Shown here piece after piece: positions 45,703 to 54,486 of a stretch of 64,000 bases of DNA. Source of the DNA: Flavobacterium galactosidilyticum (lineage in GTDB: Bacteria; Bacteroidota; Bacteroidia; Flavobacteriales; Flavobacteriaceae); the NCBI RefSeq assembly GCF_020911945.1, contig NZ_CP087135.1, positions 1,426,001 to 1,490,000 on the forward strand, given 5' to 3'. The position numbers were made by a program, and so were the translations under genes. Each line of letters begins with the position of its first letter. The first letter of the stretch is position 1. The notes under the pieces were generated by a model, which was not told the DNA's origin, made no database searches, and saw only the letters and a program-made list of their open reading frames with translations.

Positions 45703-48120
45703 TTAGAATTTATTCTTAACTTGATTGTAATCTATGAAATAGCGTACACTGATTGAAAAAACATGATTTAAAGCATCATTTGTCAATAAATTAGTAACAT
45801 TATTTCTAAAGTCTTTATTGATGTTTCTTTCAAAAGCACCTGCGTTATTTCGGTATAAAATAGAGAGTTGACTTCCGGGTGCAAACCACCACGAATAGGA
45901 CAAATCGGTATTCCATGAGTAAAAACTTGAGTTTTTATTAGTTGTATATCCCGTATAATCAGTCAAGGTTCCGTTTTGTTCTAATGATAATACATTGCTA
46001 TTTTCGGCAAATGACCAATAATAACGTAATGATATGTTGAATGTCATTTGGCTGTTTAGAGAATACTTTCCAGAAAATGAATTTGAATAAGTAATTACGT
46101 TTCTATTGGCGAAAATGATAGAATTTGGTGTAGACTCATTCAAATCATCATCAATACTGTCTATAAAACCTTTATTGTTATTTTGTCTAAAAAAATTGAA
46201 GTTGTAATTCATTGATAATTTATCATTGAAACGGTATCGTGGACCAACAGAAAAGCCGTAGGAATTCCTACCAGTTTCATTATAAACAGCATAAGAAGGA
46301 TTGAAATCAAAAGCGAAGCTTTTATTGTAATTGGACGATATGTATATAAATCCACTAATTTTTGCAGGTATAATTACATACCTATCGGCTGTCCTAGATT
46401 CATAGTAGTCATAGGTTTCAATTGGATTAGCATCTATGCCTATACCAAAGTAATTGTTTTTTTTGGTGTTTGAATTAATTTGGAAATTGATGTTTCCTGT
46501 CTGAATTTTACCAGTCTCTTTTTGGAATTGTGAGTACGCATTTAGTCGCGCGTTGAAGCTATTGAAATACTTGCTTGGATTCAAGATTCGGTAGCTAGTA
46601 TTGCCATAAATGCTATAATAATTGGTTTCAAAATTAATTCCTAAATCATTATTATCAAAATCCTTAGTGGTGATATCAGCACCAATGCCATAGCGGAATT
46701 TTCCACTGGTTTCAGAAAAATTCAATTGGGAATTAATTCCTTTTTTGTCTTCTATTGCATTTATATAACTGTATTTAAAGTCACCAGAAAGACTGTAGGT
46801 ATTTTTTTTAGTATTTAAGTCCCAAACTAAGGCGCTCACATTTCCATCGCGAAAATTCCCATTTCGAGTTACATTTGTGTTCACGAATGAAATGGAGGAG
46901 TTTTTGCGGAAGCGTTGGTCTAAAACTAAAACACTATAATTGACTAGGGGTTCTACTATTTCTTTTCGGACTTGCTGAGTATCATTATTTCTGATGATTG
47001 CTGCAGTTTTTTCGGTAACGGCATTTAAAATACCTACTCCCAATCCGTTTTTAGTTCTTCCTGATATTTTTAAAGCATTAATAAGGTTTATGTTTGCGGG
47101 ATTGTCAATAATTTCTTCATTACTTTCAGTTTCCGGATATTTAGTTGGAATTCCTCCAATACGTCTCGAGTAAACCAAATTTCCTTTGCTGAACAAATCT
47201 GTTCCCTCTGTAAAAAAAGGCCTGTTCTCATTAAACTGTTGTTCAAATGGACCCAAATTTAGAATTTGATCATCATATTTTGTTTGTCCAAAATCAGGAA
47301 CAAGAATCATATCTAATGTAAAAGCATCATTTATTCCGTACTTTATATCCAGCCCACCTTTCAGCGTTCCGTTTGTTTTTTGACGGTTATTTGCATTTAC
47401 ATAAAAGGACGAATACGGCAAAAGAAAAAGTCTAGTAGGAGGTTTAATGTTTTCGATTCCTTCGAGGATTCCAGTTTGTTGGGTAAAAGTTCCCAATTTA
47501 GAATCAATAAAATTCCAAGTATATTTTTGTCGGTCTCTTTTAATTTCTCTGAAAAAATTAAGACCCCATGTCTGTTTGTTTTCACCCGAAAAGCGCAAAG
47601 CAGCATAAGGAATTCTCATTTCCACGACCCAACCTTTGTCTGTTATAACGGCTTTGCTTTTCCAAACAGCGTCCCAAGAATAATCCTCTCCATTAGTATC
47701 AGTTGTGATGCAATCAGCCTGACCGTCTGCGGCGTTTACAAAAAATTGAAAATCTTGTTGCCCGTCATTAAATCCATTGATGAATACGCCAAATAAATCT
47801 GATGTTCCAAAACTGTCGCGTTGCGTAATTTCTTTTAGAATTTTTTCAGGATTTTCATCGTACATTACTGCACCTATATAAATAGCGTCATTATCGTATA
47901 AAACTCGAATTTCGGTTTTTTTGTTTTCTGGAATCTTTTTTCCATTGTCCGGATCAAACATGATAAAATCCGTAGCTATTGGTACTGATTGCCAAATGGC
48001 TTCGTCGAGCTTTCCGTCGACTTCTATTTTTTCAGAAGTGAATTTAGTTTGTAAGATTTTTTTTTGGCTATAGCCAAAGACCGACAGCAATAGCGAACAA
48101 AATAACAGTTGATTTTTCAT
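45703..48120 (-). CDS. DUF5916 outer-membrane protein with a family 9-like carbohydrate-binding domain
   Basis: The 805-residue protein has a signal peptide, then a CBM9-like domain with GKLDEAIWQSVPIATDFIMF and IRVLYDNDAIYIGAVMYDENPEKI. The remainder is rich in alternating beta strands with aromatic residues, and it ends in HVFSISVRYFIDYNQVKNKF, which fits an outer-membrane barrel. The DUF5916 family is common in Bacteroidota; the substrate is unknown. No SusC/SusD pair is adjacent. Confidence 0.84.
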   Translation of the reverse strand: MKNQLLFCSLLLSVFGYSQKKILQTKFTSEKIEVDGKLDEAIWQSVPIATDFIMFDPDNGKKIPENKKTEIRVLYDNDAIYIGAVMYDENPEKILKEITQRDSFGTSDLFGVFINGFNDGQQDFQFFVNAADGQADCITTDTNGEDYSWDAVWKSKAVITDKGWVVEMRIPYAALRFSGENKQTWGLNFFREIKRDRQKYTWNFIDSKLGTFTQQTGILEGIENIKPPTRLFLLPYSSFYVNANNRQKTNGTLKGGLDIKYGINDAFTLDMILVPDFGQTKYDDQILNLGPFEQQFNENRPFFTEGTDLFSKGNLVYSRRIGGIPTKYPETESNEEIIDNPANINLINALKISGRTKNGLGVGILNAVTEKTAAIIRNNDTQQVRKEIVEPLVNYSVLVLDQRFRKNSSISFVNTNVTRNGNFRDGNVSALVWDLNTKKNTYSLSGDFKYSYINAIEDKKGINSQLNFSETSGKFRYGIGADITTKDFDNNDLGINFETNYYSIYGNTSYRILNPSKYFNSFNARLNAYSQFQKETGKIQTGNINFQINSNTKKNNYFGIGIDANPIETYDYYESRTADRYVIIPAKISGFIYISSNYNKSFAFDFNPSYAVYNETGRNSYGFSVGPRYRFNDKLSMNYNFNFFRQNNNKGFIDSIDDDLNESTPNSIIFANRNVITYSNSFSGKYSLNSQMTFNISLRYYWSFAENSNVLSLEQNGTLTDYTGYTTNKNSSFYSWNTDLSYSWWFAPGSQLSILYRNNAGAFERNINKDFRNNVTNLLTNDALNHVFSISVRYFIDYNQVKNKF

Positions 48121-48487
48121 GTAACGATTGATTGATGATGATTTAAAAAAAAACTAAATAGCGTAATGGCAATGAATCAACATCTTGCGTAATAGTTTGT
48201 TTTAATAGACTCGCTTTTCTAGTGATTGTTACACTATTTGATTTAAGCTTTCAAAAGATGTTTACTGTTCTAAATTGTTTTTATTTTATTTTAACAGTGA
48301 AAAATAGGTTTTCATGTAGTGGAATAGTAAGCAGGTGATTTATTAACCATTAAATTTTGTAATATTTATCCAATAAGTTATAATAATATTCGTTGTAATA
48401 TCAATAAAATTTTGTTAAACGACTTTTCAATTCTATTTTTTTAAGTACGTTTGCAATCCCAAACAATTAGTAACTAAAAGAGATTCA
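48121..48487. other. Intergenic region between divergent genes
   Basis: This 367-base AT-rich gap separates the DUF5916 gene from the L,D-transpeptidase-like gene. A TACGTTTG box at 48446-48453 fits a -7 element for the latter, 34 bases before its ATG, but the nearest TTG (48412) is too far upstream. I see no other feature. Confidence 0.5.
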
Positions 48488-49210
48488 ATGATTTATACAA
48501 TAATTCCTACTATTTTTTTTCTATTAGCATCTTACACTTCAAATCCAGTAACTCCTTCACCAAATAATACGGTAAAACCTAAAGTTTATGCTAGAACTGT
48601 TGAGGTTACTGTCGAATCGAAAATTGAATCGGCCTATAATAATTTACATTCCGATAAATTTGCATTACCAAAATTAGAAAGCTTTGCTGTAGCATTGAAA
48701 GGATATTATGCCTTAAAAGAAAAAGGATTAGTTAAGAAAGAGATTCTAACCATAATCGATTTTAGTATGTCCTCTAATTCTAAAAGACTTTGGGTAATTG
48801 ATTTAATTACGGGTGATGTGCTTTTTAATTCCCTTGTTGCACATGGTAGAAATACTGGCGAGGAATTTGCTTCTAATTTTTCAAATGCTAACGAATCTTA
48901 TAAAAGTAGTTTAGGATTTTATTCAACAGGCGAAATTTACAATGGAAAACATGGAATGTCTCTGCGCTTAGATGGCTTAGAAAAAGGAGTTAATGATAAT
49001 GCAAGAGCAAGAGGTGTTGTAATGCACGCTGCGGATTATGTGTCTGATTCTTTTATTAAAAACAATCATAGATTAGGAAGAAGTCAAGGTTGCCCTGCAG
49101 TTCCAGTGGCTCTATCTAAAAAAATTATTAATGTGATAAAAGATAAATCTTGTTTCTTTATTTATCACCCTTCAAGAGATTCTAAATTTAGTGCAAAATC
49201 AATTTCATAA
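48488..49210 (+). CDS. Murein L,D-transpeptidase catalytic domain protein
   Basis: The 240-residue protein matches the YkuD_2 type, which cross-links peptidoglycan or attaches proteins to it. It has RLWVIDLITGDVLFNSLVAHG, the catalytic His180 in VVMHAADYV and Cys202 in GRSQGCPAVP. An N-terminal hydrophobic stretch (MIYTIIPTIFFLLASYTS) should act as a signal sequence to the periplasm. It is a single-gene unit followed by a large perfect inverted repeat. Confidence 0.88.
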   Translation: MIYTIIPTIFFLLASYTSNPVTPSPNNTVKPKVYARTVEVTVESKIESAYNNLHSDKFALPKLESFAVALKGYYALKEKGLVKKEILTIIDFSMSSNSKRLWVIDLITGDVLFNSLVAHGRNTGEEFASNFSNANESYKSSLGFYSTGEIYNGKHGMSLRLDGLEKGVNDNARARGVVMHAADYVSDSFIKNNHRLGRSQGCPAVPVALSKKIINVIKDKSCFFIYHPSRDSKFSAKSIS

Positions 49211-49240
49211 ATTATAGGTATTTCTAACTTCAATACTATT

Positions 49241-49285
49241 TTCAATGCCGATTAAGAGATTTTAAATCTCTTAATCGGCATTGAA
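49241..49285. repeat. Perfect 22-bp inverted repeat after the transpeptidase gene
   Basis: TTCAATGCCGATTAAGAGAT plus two T and its exact complement are separated by one base. Only a short TTTT follows after a G, so it is not a classic terminator, but it may still end the transcript. No second copy is seen in the window. Confidence 0.7.
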
Positions 49286-49826
49286 GTTTTAAGTAGATAT
49301 TGGCTTTTTAATATTCAAAATTTCAAATCTCACAATGAAATCTGATAACATTTATACAAAAGCGGATAATTTGCTTTTTCAAATTAAATTCTAAAATGTA
49401 GTTCGCCATCAATAGACCTTACTGTTTTGACTGAGGCTTTATAATTTTTAGTTAAATATTTACACTGTAAATCTAATTTTAGATCAAAAAAAAACGCGTT
49501 CAGTAATTAGCAAACTCGAAAAGAATAATTGAAATCATCTTTCCTCCTTTACTTTAATCATCCATATGATGTTTTTCAGACTGTTTTTAGATTTCAAGAA
49601 CAAAATGGGTTACTAAAAATCGCTCAAAAAGGCTACTTGTTTACATTTTTAAGGCCGGTTTTTAAATTATTTTTGTTTAATTCAAAAGCTATAATATTTT
49701 CATAATAAATTATTTACGTATTTTAACTGCAATGTTAAACGTAGTTGTAATAGTAAGTTTGTGACTTTTTAGAAAAAAAACTTGCATTCAAACAAACTTA
49801 TTAATTATATTTGCACCGTTGTTAAT
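49286..49826. other. Gene-poor gap with two short coding-like stretches
   Basis: About 540 bases lack a credible full gene. Two stretches read like protein fragments. On the forward strand 49529-49705 has 58 open codons with FNHPYDVFQTVFRFQEQNG, ending in TAA. On the reverse strand 49384-49506 has 40 open codons ending IDGELHFRI and a stop. Neither has a credible start. They may be remnants of lost genes or chance. The tRNA-Gly promoter is at the far end. Confidence 0.35.
49782..49813 (+). promoter_or_regulatory. Promoter for the tRNA-Gly(TCC) pair
   Basis: TTG at 49782-49784 and TATATTTG at 49806-49813 are 21 bases apart, a full match to the -33/-7 pattern, 13 bases before the first tRNA. 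Confidence 0.7.
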
Positions 49827-49899
<73 letters not shown>

Positions 49900-49945
49900 C
49901 TAAGTTTCAAGATTTAGTTTGAAATTTTAATTTACTGTTTATAAT

Positions 49946-50018
<73 letters not shown>

Positions 50019-50022
50019 CTTC

Positions 50023-50055
50023 AAAGCCGAAACTTAATTGTTTCGGCTTTTTTTA
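50023..50055. terminator. Terminator after the twin tRNA-Gly genes
   Basis: AAAGCCGAAAC pairs with GTTTCGGCTTT around a six-base loop and is followed by T. It can also stop the convergent pepE transcript. Confidence 0.85.
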
Positions 50056-50059
50056 TGGG

Positions 50060-50767
50060 CTATTTTAAAAAACTTAGGTCGGATCCGGTTTCTAATTCTT
50101 CAGGACTATTATTTTGTTTAAAAAGGCGGGCAGTCAAATTCCCTTTTAAAGTGATTTTGTCACCTTTTACATCTAGCCAGCTGCCTTCTCTTAATCCTAA
50201 AACAGGTAGCGAATTATAAGCATGGAACTCTTTTATTCTGGTTTCACGTGTTTCACCCATATGATTGGAGTTGGGATCTGGATCTAAATAATGAGGATTT
50301 AAGTTAAAAGGAATTACACCTAATGTTTGAAAACTAGATGGATATACAATAGGCATATCATTAGTAGTTTGCATGGTAAGTCCACATATGTTACTACCAG
50401 CACTTGTCCCTAAATAGGGTGTTCCGTTTTTTATGACGTCAGAAAGGATTCCCATGATGTTGTTTTTATGCAATTGCGATACGAGCACAAAAGTATTTCC
50501 TCCTCCTGTAAAAATACCTTCAGCATTCTTTATTGCCAGTGCTTCCTCTTCAAACTCATGAATTCCGATTACTTTTTTATTTATTTTGGTAAAAGCCAAG
50601 CCAACTTTGGCGGTATATTCTTCATGAGAAATTCCGCCAGGTCGTGCATAAGGAATAAAAAGGATGGTCGTGCAGTTCTGAAAATGCAATTTTAATTCAG
50701 GTAATAAATAATCAAGATAATCTTCATTGGCAAGTGTCGATGTACTTGCGATCAGTATGTTTTTCAT
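50060..50767 (-). CDS. pepE: Dipeptidase E (peptidase S51)
   Basis: PepE cuts dipeptides that begin with aspartate. The 235-residue cytoplasmic protein has the nucleophile Ser122 in LGTSAGSNICG, His159 in NLNPHYLDP and Asp137 in TNDMPIVYP, which match the E. coli catalytic residues Ser120, His157 and Asp135 at a constant offset. The GIFTGGGNTF loop is also present. Confidence 0.93.
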   Translation of the reverse strand: MKNILIASTSTLANEDYLDYLLPELKLHFQNCTTILFIPYARPGGISHEEYTAKVGLAFTKINKKVIGIHEFEEEALAIKNAEGIFTGGGNTFVLVSQLHKNNIMGILSDVIKNGTPYLGTSAGSNICGLTMQTTNDMPIVYPSSFQTLGVIPFNLNPHYLDPDPNSNHMGETRETRIKEFHAYNSLPVLGLREGSWLDVKGDKITLKGNLTARLFKQNNSPEELETGSDLSFLK

Positions 50768-50877
50768 TTTTTAAATGACTTAAGTTATGCTAAAGGTATT
50801 GATACCGTTTTTATATTTCAAGTTTTTAATTAACATTTTTTTATCAAGTCGTTAGTAGTTAATTTAGAATGCATTAA

Positions 50878-50896
50878 GATACTTTTACGGAGTATC
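50878..50896 (+). other. Short inverted repeat before the paralogue array
   Basis: GATACT and AGTATC flank seven bases, 19 bases before the first ATG of the paralogue array. It could be an operator or a small leader hairpin. Support is weak. Confidence 0.25.
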
Positions 50897-50914
50897 AATA
50901 AGCACTTTCAAAAA

Positions 50915-51670
50915 ATGATTAGAATTGTGTATTTATTTTTGGCTTTTGCGGCAATGCAAGTTATAGCTCAAGAAAACCCTCGAATACTTTTGAAAGGAAG
51001 ACTGACTGCTGATTTTTCTGTTTTGGAAGGTGTTTATGTGATAAATAAAAAAACGGAAAAAGCATCGATTACGGATCAAGAAGGTCATTTTAAGGTACAG
51101 GCAGTTGTTGGTGATACTTTATTGTTTTCGGCAACTCAGTTTCGAGAATTGAAAATGGTTTTGACGGCAAAGGATTTTGAACAAGAAATGATTCTTGTAA
51201 AAATGAAGCCTGTTGTAAATCAATTGCATGAAGTTATTGTGAGAAACGGTATTAATGCAGTTTCAATGGGGATAATTCCAAAAGGGCAAAGAGTATATAC
51301 ACCAGCGGAACGACGATTAAACACTGCTAATAACCTTAATGCCTCTGCAAATATGGGAACGATGATGGGAGGTTCTGTTTCGGCGGATCCTTTATTGAAT
51401 TGGATTTCTGGAAGAACTAAGATGCTTAAAAAAGAAGTTGCTGTTGAAAAGAAAGAATCCTATTTGAGGCAGTTAGAAAATATGTTTTCTGATGACTATT
51501 TTATAAGTAAATTGAAAATCCCGTCGGAATATGTAAAAGGATTCGAATATTACATTGTGGATAATGAGCAATTTGTGAGGAATCTAAAATCTAAAAATAA
51601 TGCAATGATTGCTTTTTTGTTAACAGAATTAGCAGTCAAGTATAAAGAAATTATCGCTAGTGAAAATTAA
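50915..51670 (+). CDS. CarboxypepD_reg-like exported protein, paralogue 1
   Basis: The 251-residue protein has a signal peptide (1-18, ending in VIA) and a CarboxypepD_reg-like beta-sandwich at ~25-105 (LKGRLTADFSVLEGVYVIN, SITDQEGHF, GDTLLFSA). A conserved tail follows with YTPAER at 128-133, LLNWISGRTKMLKKEVAVEKKE and KIPSEYVKGFEYYIVD. In larger proteins this fold is the N-terminal domain of TonB-dependent receptors; here it stands alone with its own C-terminal region, whose role is unknown. It is the first of four tandem paralogues. Confidence 0.82.
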   Translation: MIRIVYLFLAFAAMQVIAQENPRILLKGRLTADFSVLEGVYVINKKTEKASITDQEGHFKVQAVVGDTLLFSATQFRELKMVLTAKDFEQEMILVKMKPVVNQLHEVIVRNGINAVSMGIIPKGQRVYTPAERRLNTANNLNASANMGTMMGGSVSADPLLNWISGRTKMLKKEVAVEKKESYLRQLENMFSDDYFISKLKIPSEYVKGFEYYIVDNEQFVRNLKSKNNAMIAFLLTELAVKYKEIIASEN

Positions 51671-52388
51671 AATTACGCTACAGTTAGTACTGTTCTTTTT
51701 GGTTCAAGTTACTTTTGGACAAACAGAAAAGATACAGGAAATTCGAGGAAAAATCAGTGCCGACTCTGTTGCAGTTGACCGCGTTAATGTATTAAATCTA
51801 ACTTCAGAAAAAGCAACAGTTTCAGATGCCTCAGGTTTTTTTGTATTGCCAGTAAAAACAGGTGATATACTGGTTTTCTCTGCTGTTAATCTAGAAACGC
51901 TTCGAAAAAAAATTGGTCTACAAGATCTATCAAAAGAGATTATCATTATACAGATGATTCCGAAAAGTATTATTTTGAAAGAGGTAGTAGTTAATGAATC
52001 GGCTATTTCAGCAGAGAGTTTAGGAATTATTCCCTACGGTCAAAAGAAGTACACTCCCGCTGAAAGAAAATTATATACAGCAACTTCTGGAGGAGGAATT
52101 GATGGATTGCTTAATGCTATTTCTGGACGCAAAGCCATGTTGAAAAAAGAAATTGCAGTCGAGAAGAAAGAACAATTATTAGCGCGAATTGATGTCCTTT
52201 TTGAAGATAAATACTATACTGAAACTTTAAAAATTCCTTCAGAATATATTAAAGGATTTCAATACTATTGTGTTGATGATGTTCCTTTTGCTAATGCTTT
52301 AAGTACTAAAAACAAAACTTTAGTAATGTTTTTGATTGTTAAACTTGCTGAAACTTACAACGAAATAATTGCTGTTGAAAATAAATAG
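51660..52388 (+). CDS. CarboxypepD_reg-like exported protein, paralogue 2
   Basis: The 242-residue protein starts with GTG at 51660, overlapping the previous gene by 11 bases. The signal peptide ends near VTFGQ. The beta-sandwich has EIRGKISADSVAVDRVNVLN, TVSDASGFF and GDILVFSA. The conserved tail contains YTPAER at 131-136, LLNAISGRKAMLKKEIAVEKKE and KIPSEYIKGFQYYCVD. It matches paralogue 1 along its whole length. Overlapping ends suggest translational coupling. Confidence 0.82.
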   Translation: MKIKITLQLVLFFLVQVTFGQTEKIQEIRGKISADSVAVDRVNVLNLTSEKATVSDASGFFVLPVKTGDILVFSAVNLETLRKKIGLQDLSKEIIIIQMIPKSIILKEVVVNESAISAESLGIIPYGQKKYTPAERKLYTATSGGGIDGLLNAISGRKAMLKKEIAVEKKEQLLARIDVLFEDKYYTETLKIPSEYIKGFQYYCVDDVPFANALSTKNKTLVMFLIVKLAETYNEIIAVENK

Positions 52389-53154
52389 AATTATTTTAGT
52401 TTTTTTATTGTTAGTGTGCCAAATTACTTTTGGACAGACTATGCATGAAAAGCTACTTCATGGAAAAATTACGGCAGATTCTGTTAGTGTCAATGGAATA
52501 AAAGTCTTAAATTTAAGGAATGAAAAGACAGCTGTTACTAGCCATGAGGGTGAGTTTTATATTTTTGCTAAAGTTAATGATGTTTTAGTTTTTTCAGCTT
52601 TAAATTTAGAATCCTATAGATTAGAAATTGGTACAAGTCTAATAATGTCGGAGTTGTTGTCAATAAAGATGTTTCCTAAAGTAACAAAATTAAGGGAGGT
52701 GATAGTTAATAAAAATCAGTTTTCAGTACTTTCATTAGGAATTGTGACCAAAGCTCCTGTTAACTATTCTCCAGCAGAGCGCAAATTGCAAACGGCTGGA
52801 GATTTTAAGCCAATTATGTTATTAGGTATGTTAGGAGGAGCGATGCCGCTTGATCCTTTGATAAATAAGATCAATGGAAGGACAAAAAAGCTGAAAAAAT
52901 TAGTGGTTTTGGAAAAAAAAGAAATGAACATAAAGTTGATTTCTGAATTGTACGATGATGAATATTTTACAAATCGATTAGGAATTGGTACTGAGTATGT
53001 TAATGGTTTTAAATATTACATCGTAGAAAATGACAGTTTTTTAAAAGTTCTAGAATCCAAGAATAAAGAAAAAGTTTCTTTTTATTTGGTTAGTTTAGCT
53101 CAGGACTACAAAGCTTTATTAAACGAGGAAAGTCGTACGGACCTTAACAAATAA
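52375..53154 (+). CDS. CarboxypepD_reg-like exported protein, paralogue 3
   Basis: The start is probably TTG at 52375 (259 residues), because this puts the signal peptide end (ITFGQT) and YSPAER at the same residue numbers (16-22 and 131-136) as in paralogue 2. Another TTG lies two codons upstream. The tail has LINKINGRTKKLKKLVVLEKKE and GIGTEYVNGFKYYIVE, showing the common layout with more changes. It overlaps paralogue 2 by 14 bases. Confidence 0.78.
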   Translation: MKINRIILVFLLLVCQITFGQTMHEKLLHGKITADSVSVNGIKVLNLRNEKTAVTSHEGEFYIFAKVNDVLVFSALNLESYRLEIGTSLIMSELLSIKMFPKVTKLREVIVNKNQFSVLSLGIVTKAPVNYSPAERKLQTAGDFKPIMLLGMLGGAMPLDPLINKINGRTKKLKKLVVLEKKEMNIKLISELYDDEYFTNRLGIGTEYVNGFKYYIVENDSFLKVLESKNKEKVSFYLVSLAQDYKALLNEESRTDLNK

Positions 53155-53169
53155 CTTAAAACACCCCAA

Positions 53170-53922
53170 ATGAAAAATAGAATCGGAATAATTTGTTTGA
53201 TTTTCTTTACTCAATTTATTTTTGCTCAAAATGAAAATAGGCAGTCTCTGCACGGTCAATTTATAAATGAATTTGCTTTGGTAGATAATGGTTACGTTTT
53301 TAATTTGAATTCAAAAACGCGTACTTTTATTAGCGATCAAGGCTTTTTTGATATTTTGGCCAAAGCCAAAGATACTTTGTTAGTTTCAAGCGCTTCTTTT
53401 AAATCTAAAAAAATTATACTTCAAGATAAAGACTTTGCTAAACCTCTATTTGTTGTCAATTTAGAATCACAAACGACGTTGTTAAACGAAGTTTTAGTGA
53501 AAGGTAAAACAGAAATCAAGCCTGCAATACCCAGTTCGCAAGGAATTGTAGATATGAAATTTACAGATGATGTGAAATCTTCTCCTAAGAATAGAAGCAT
53601 GTTATCGGATGGATCCATTGAGAACGGAATGGATTTTGTCAGAATGTACAAGATGGTTTCTAAATTGTTTAAAAAAGAAGCTGAAAAAGCAGTAGCTAAT
53701 TCTAACGTACGTTTTTCAGAGGCGGTTTCAAAAGGAATAGATTCTTATTTTTTTACCAATACATTGAAACTAAAGAGTAATGAAGTTGGACTTTTTCTAG
53801 ATTATTGTGAAAATGACCCAAAATCCAAAACACTTTTGCAAGAGAAGGATGAATTTATGTTGATTGATTTTTTAATCACCAAGAATGAAGAGTTTAAAAG
53901 ATTTACTACTTTTGAAAAATGA
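53170..53922 (+). CDS. CarboxypepD_reg-like exported protein, divergent paralogue 4
   Basis: The 250-residue protein has a signal peptide (1-19, ending in FIFA) and a beta-sandwich with SLHGQFINEFALVDNGYVFN, FISDQGFFDI and DTLLVSSASF. It keeps the LNEVLVKG strand, but lacks the YTPAER motif and has a different middle, FTDDVKSSPKNRSMLSDGS. The C-terminal DYCENDPKSKTLLQEKDEF part still fits. Its stop overlaps the next start as ATGA. Confidence 0.78.
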   Translation: MKNRIGIICLIFFTQFIFAQNENRQSLHGQFINEFALVDNGYVFNLNSKTRTFISDQGFFDILAKAKDTLLVSSASFKSKKIILQDKDFAKPLFVVNLESQTTLLNEVLVKGKTEIKPAIPSSQGIVDMKFTDDVKSSPKNRSMLSDGSIENGMDFVRMYKMVSKLFKKEAEKAVANSNVRFSEAVSKGIDSYFFTNTLKLKSNEVGLFLDYCENDPKSKTLLQEKDEFMLIDFLITKNEEFKRFTTFEK

Positions 53923-54422
53923 AAAAAAGAATTTTAATAGTTTTTTTTGGATTGCTATTTTTAACATTAACATCTTTTAGTGTGCACAAGTTTTATGTGG
54001 CATTATACCAGGTTAATTATGCTCCAGAAAAAAAAATGCTTCAGATAACAACTCGACTTTTTATAGACGATTTAAATAATGCATTAGAAAAAAAACACCA
54101 AAAGAAAATCAATTTAGGTTCAGAAAAAGAAACGGAAGAGGATTTGAATCTTTTTAAGAAATATTTTGCTGAAAAATTTACTATTAAAGTTAACGGTCAA
54201 ATAAAACCACTACTGTTTTTAAGCAAAGAAATGGAAGGTGATGTGCTCATTTGTTATTTTAGTTGTAAAGATATTCATAAAATTAATACACTAGAAATCT
54301 ACAATTCGATAATTACAGATAATAATTCTGAACAACAAAATATTATGCATTTTAATGTTTCAGGAGTTAAGAATACCTTACTTTTAACCGAATCTAACTC
54401 AAAGGGATTGTTAAAATATTAA
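53919..54422 (+). CDS. DUF6702 family exported protein
   Basis: The 167-residue protein has a signal segment (ILIVFFGLLFLTLTSFSV) then HKFYVALYQVNYAPEKKMLQITTRLFIDDLNNALEKK, which matches the DUF6702 pattern of Bacteroidota. The body is a small beta-rich domain. Function unknown. It overlaps paralogue 4 by four bases (ATGA), so it belongs to that operon. The M1 peptidase gene follows, and its candidate promoter begins inside the last codons of this gene. Confidence 0.82.
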   Translation: MKKRILIVFFGLLFLTLTSFSVHKFYVALYQVNYAPEKKMLQITTRLFIDDLNNALEKKHQKKINLGSEKETEEDLNLFKKYFAEKFTIKVNGQIKPLLFLSKEMEGDVLICYFSCKDIHKINTLEIYNSIITDNNSEQQNIMHFNVSGVKNTLLLTESNSKGLLKY

Positions 54423-54440
54423 TAAATTTAGATAATTTTG
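54408..54440 (+). promoter_or_regulatory. Internal promoter for the M1 peptidase
   Basis: TTG at 54408-54410, still inside the DUF6702 reading frame, and TAATTTTG at 54433-54440 are 22 bases apart, a full match to the pattern. Confidence 0.5.
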
Positions 54441-54486
54441 TTTAAAATTATTATTTTCACCCACTGAAATAACGACAACCTAACCT

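Noticed and set aside
47380..47796. A 138-codon frame antisense to the DUF5916 gene
   Set aside because: The DUF5916 protein is clearly encoded on the reverse strand, and this frame has no recognisable features.
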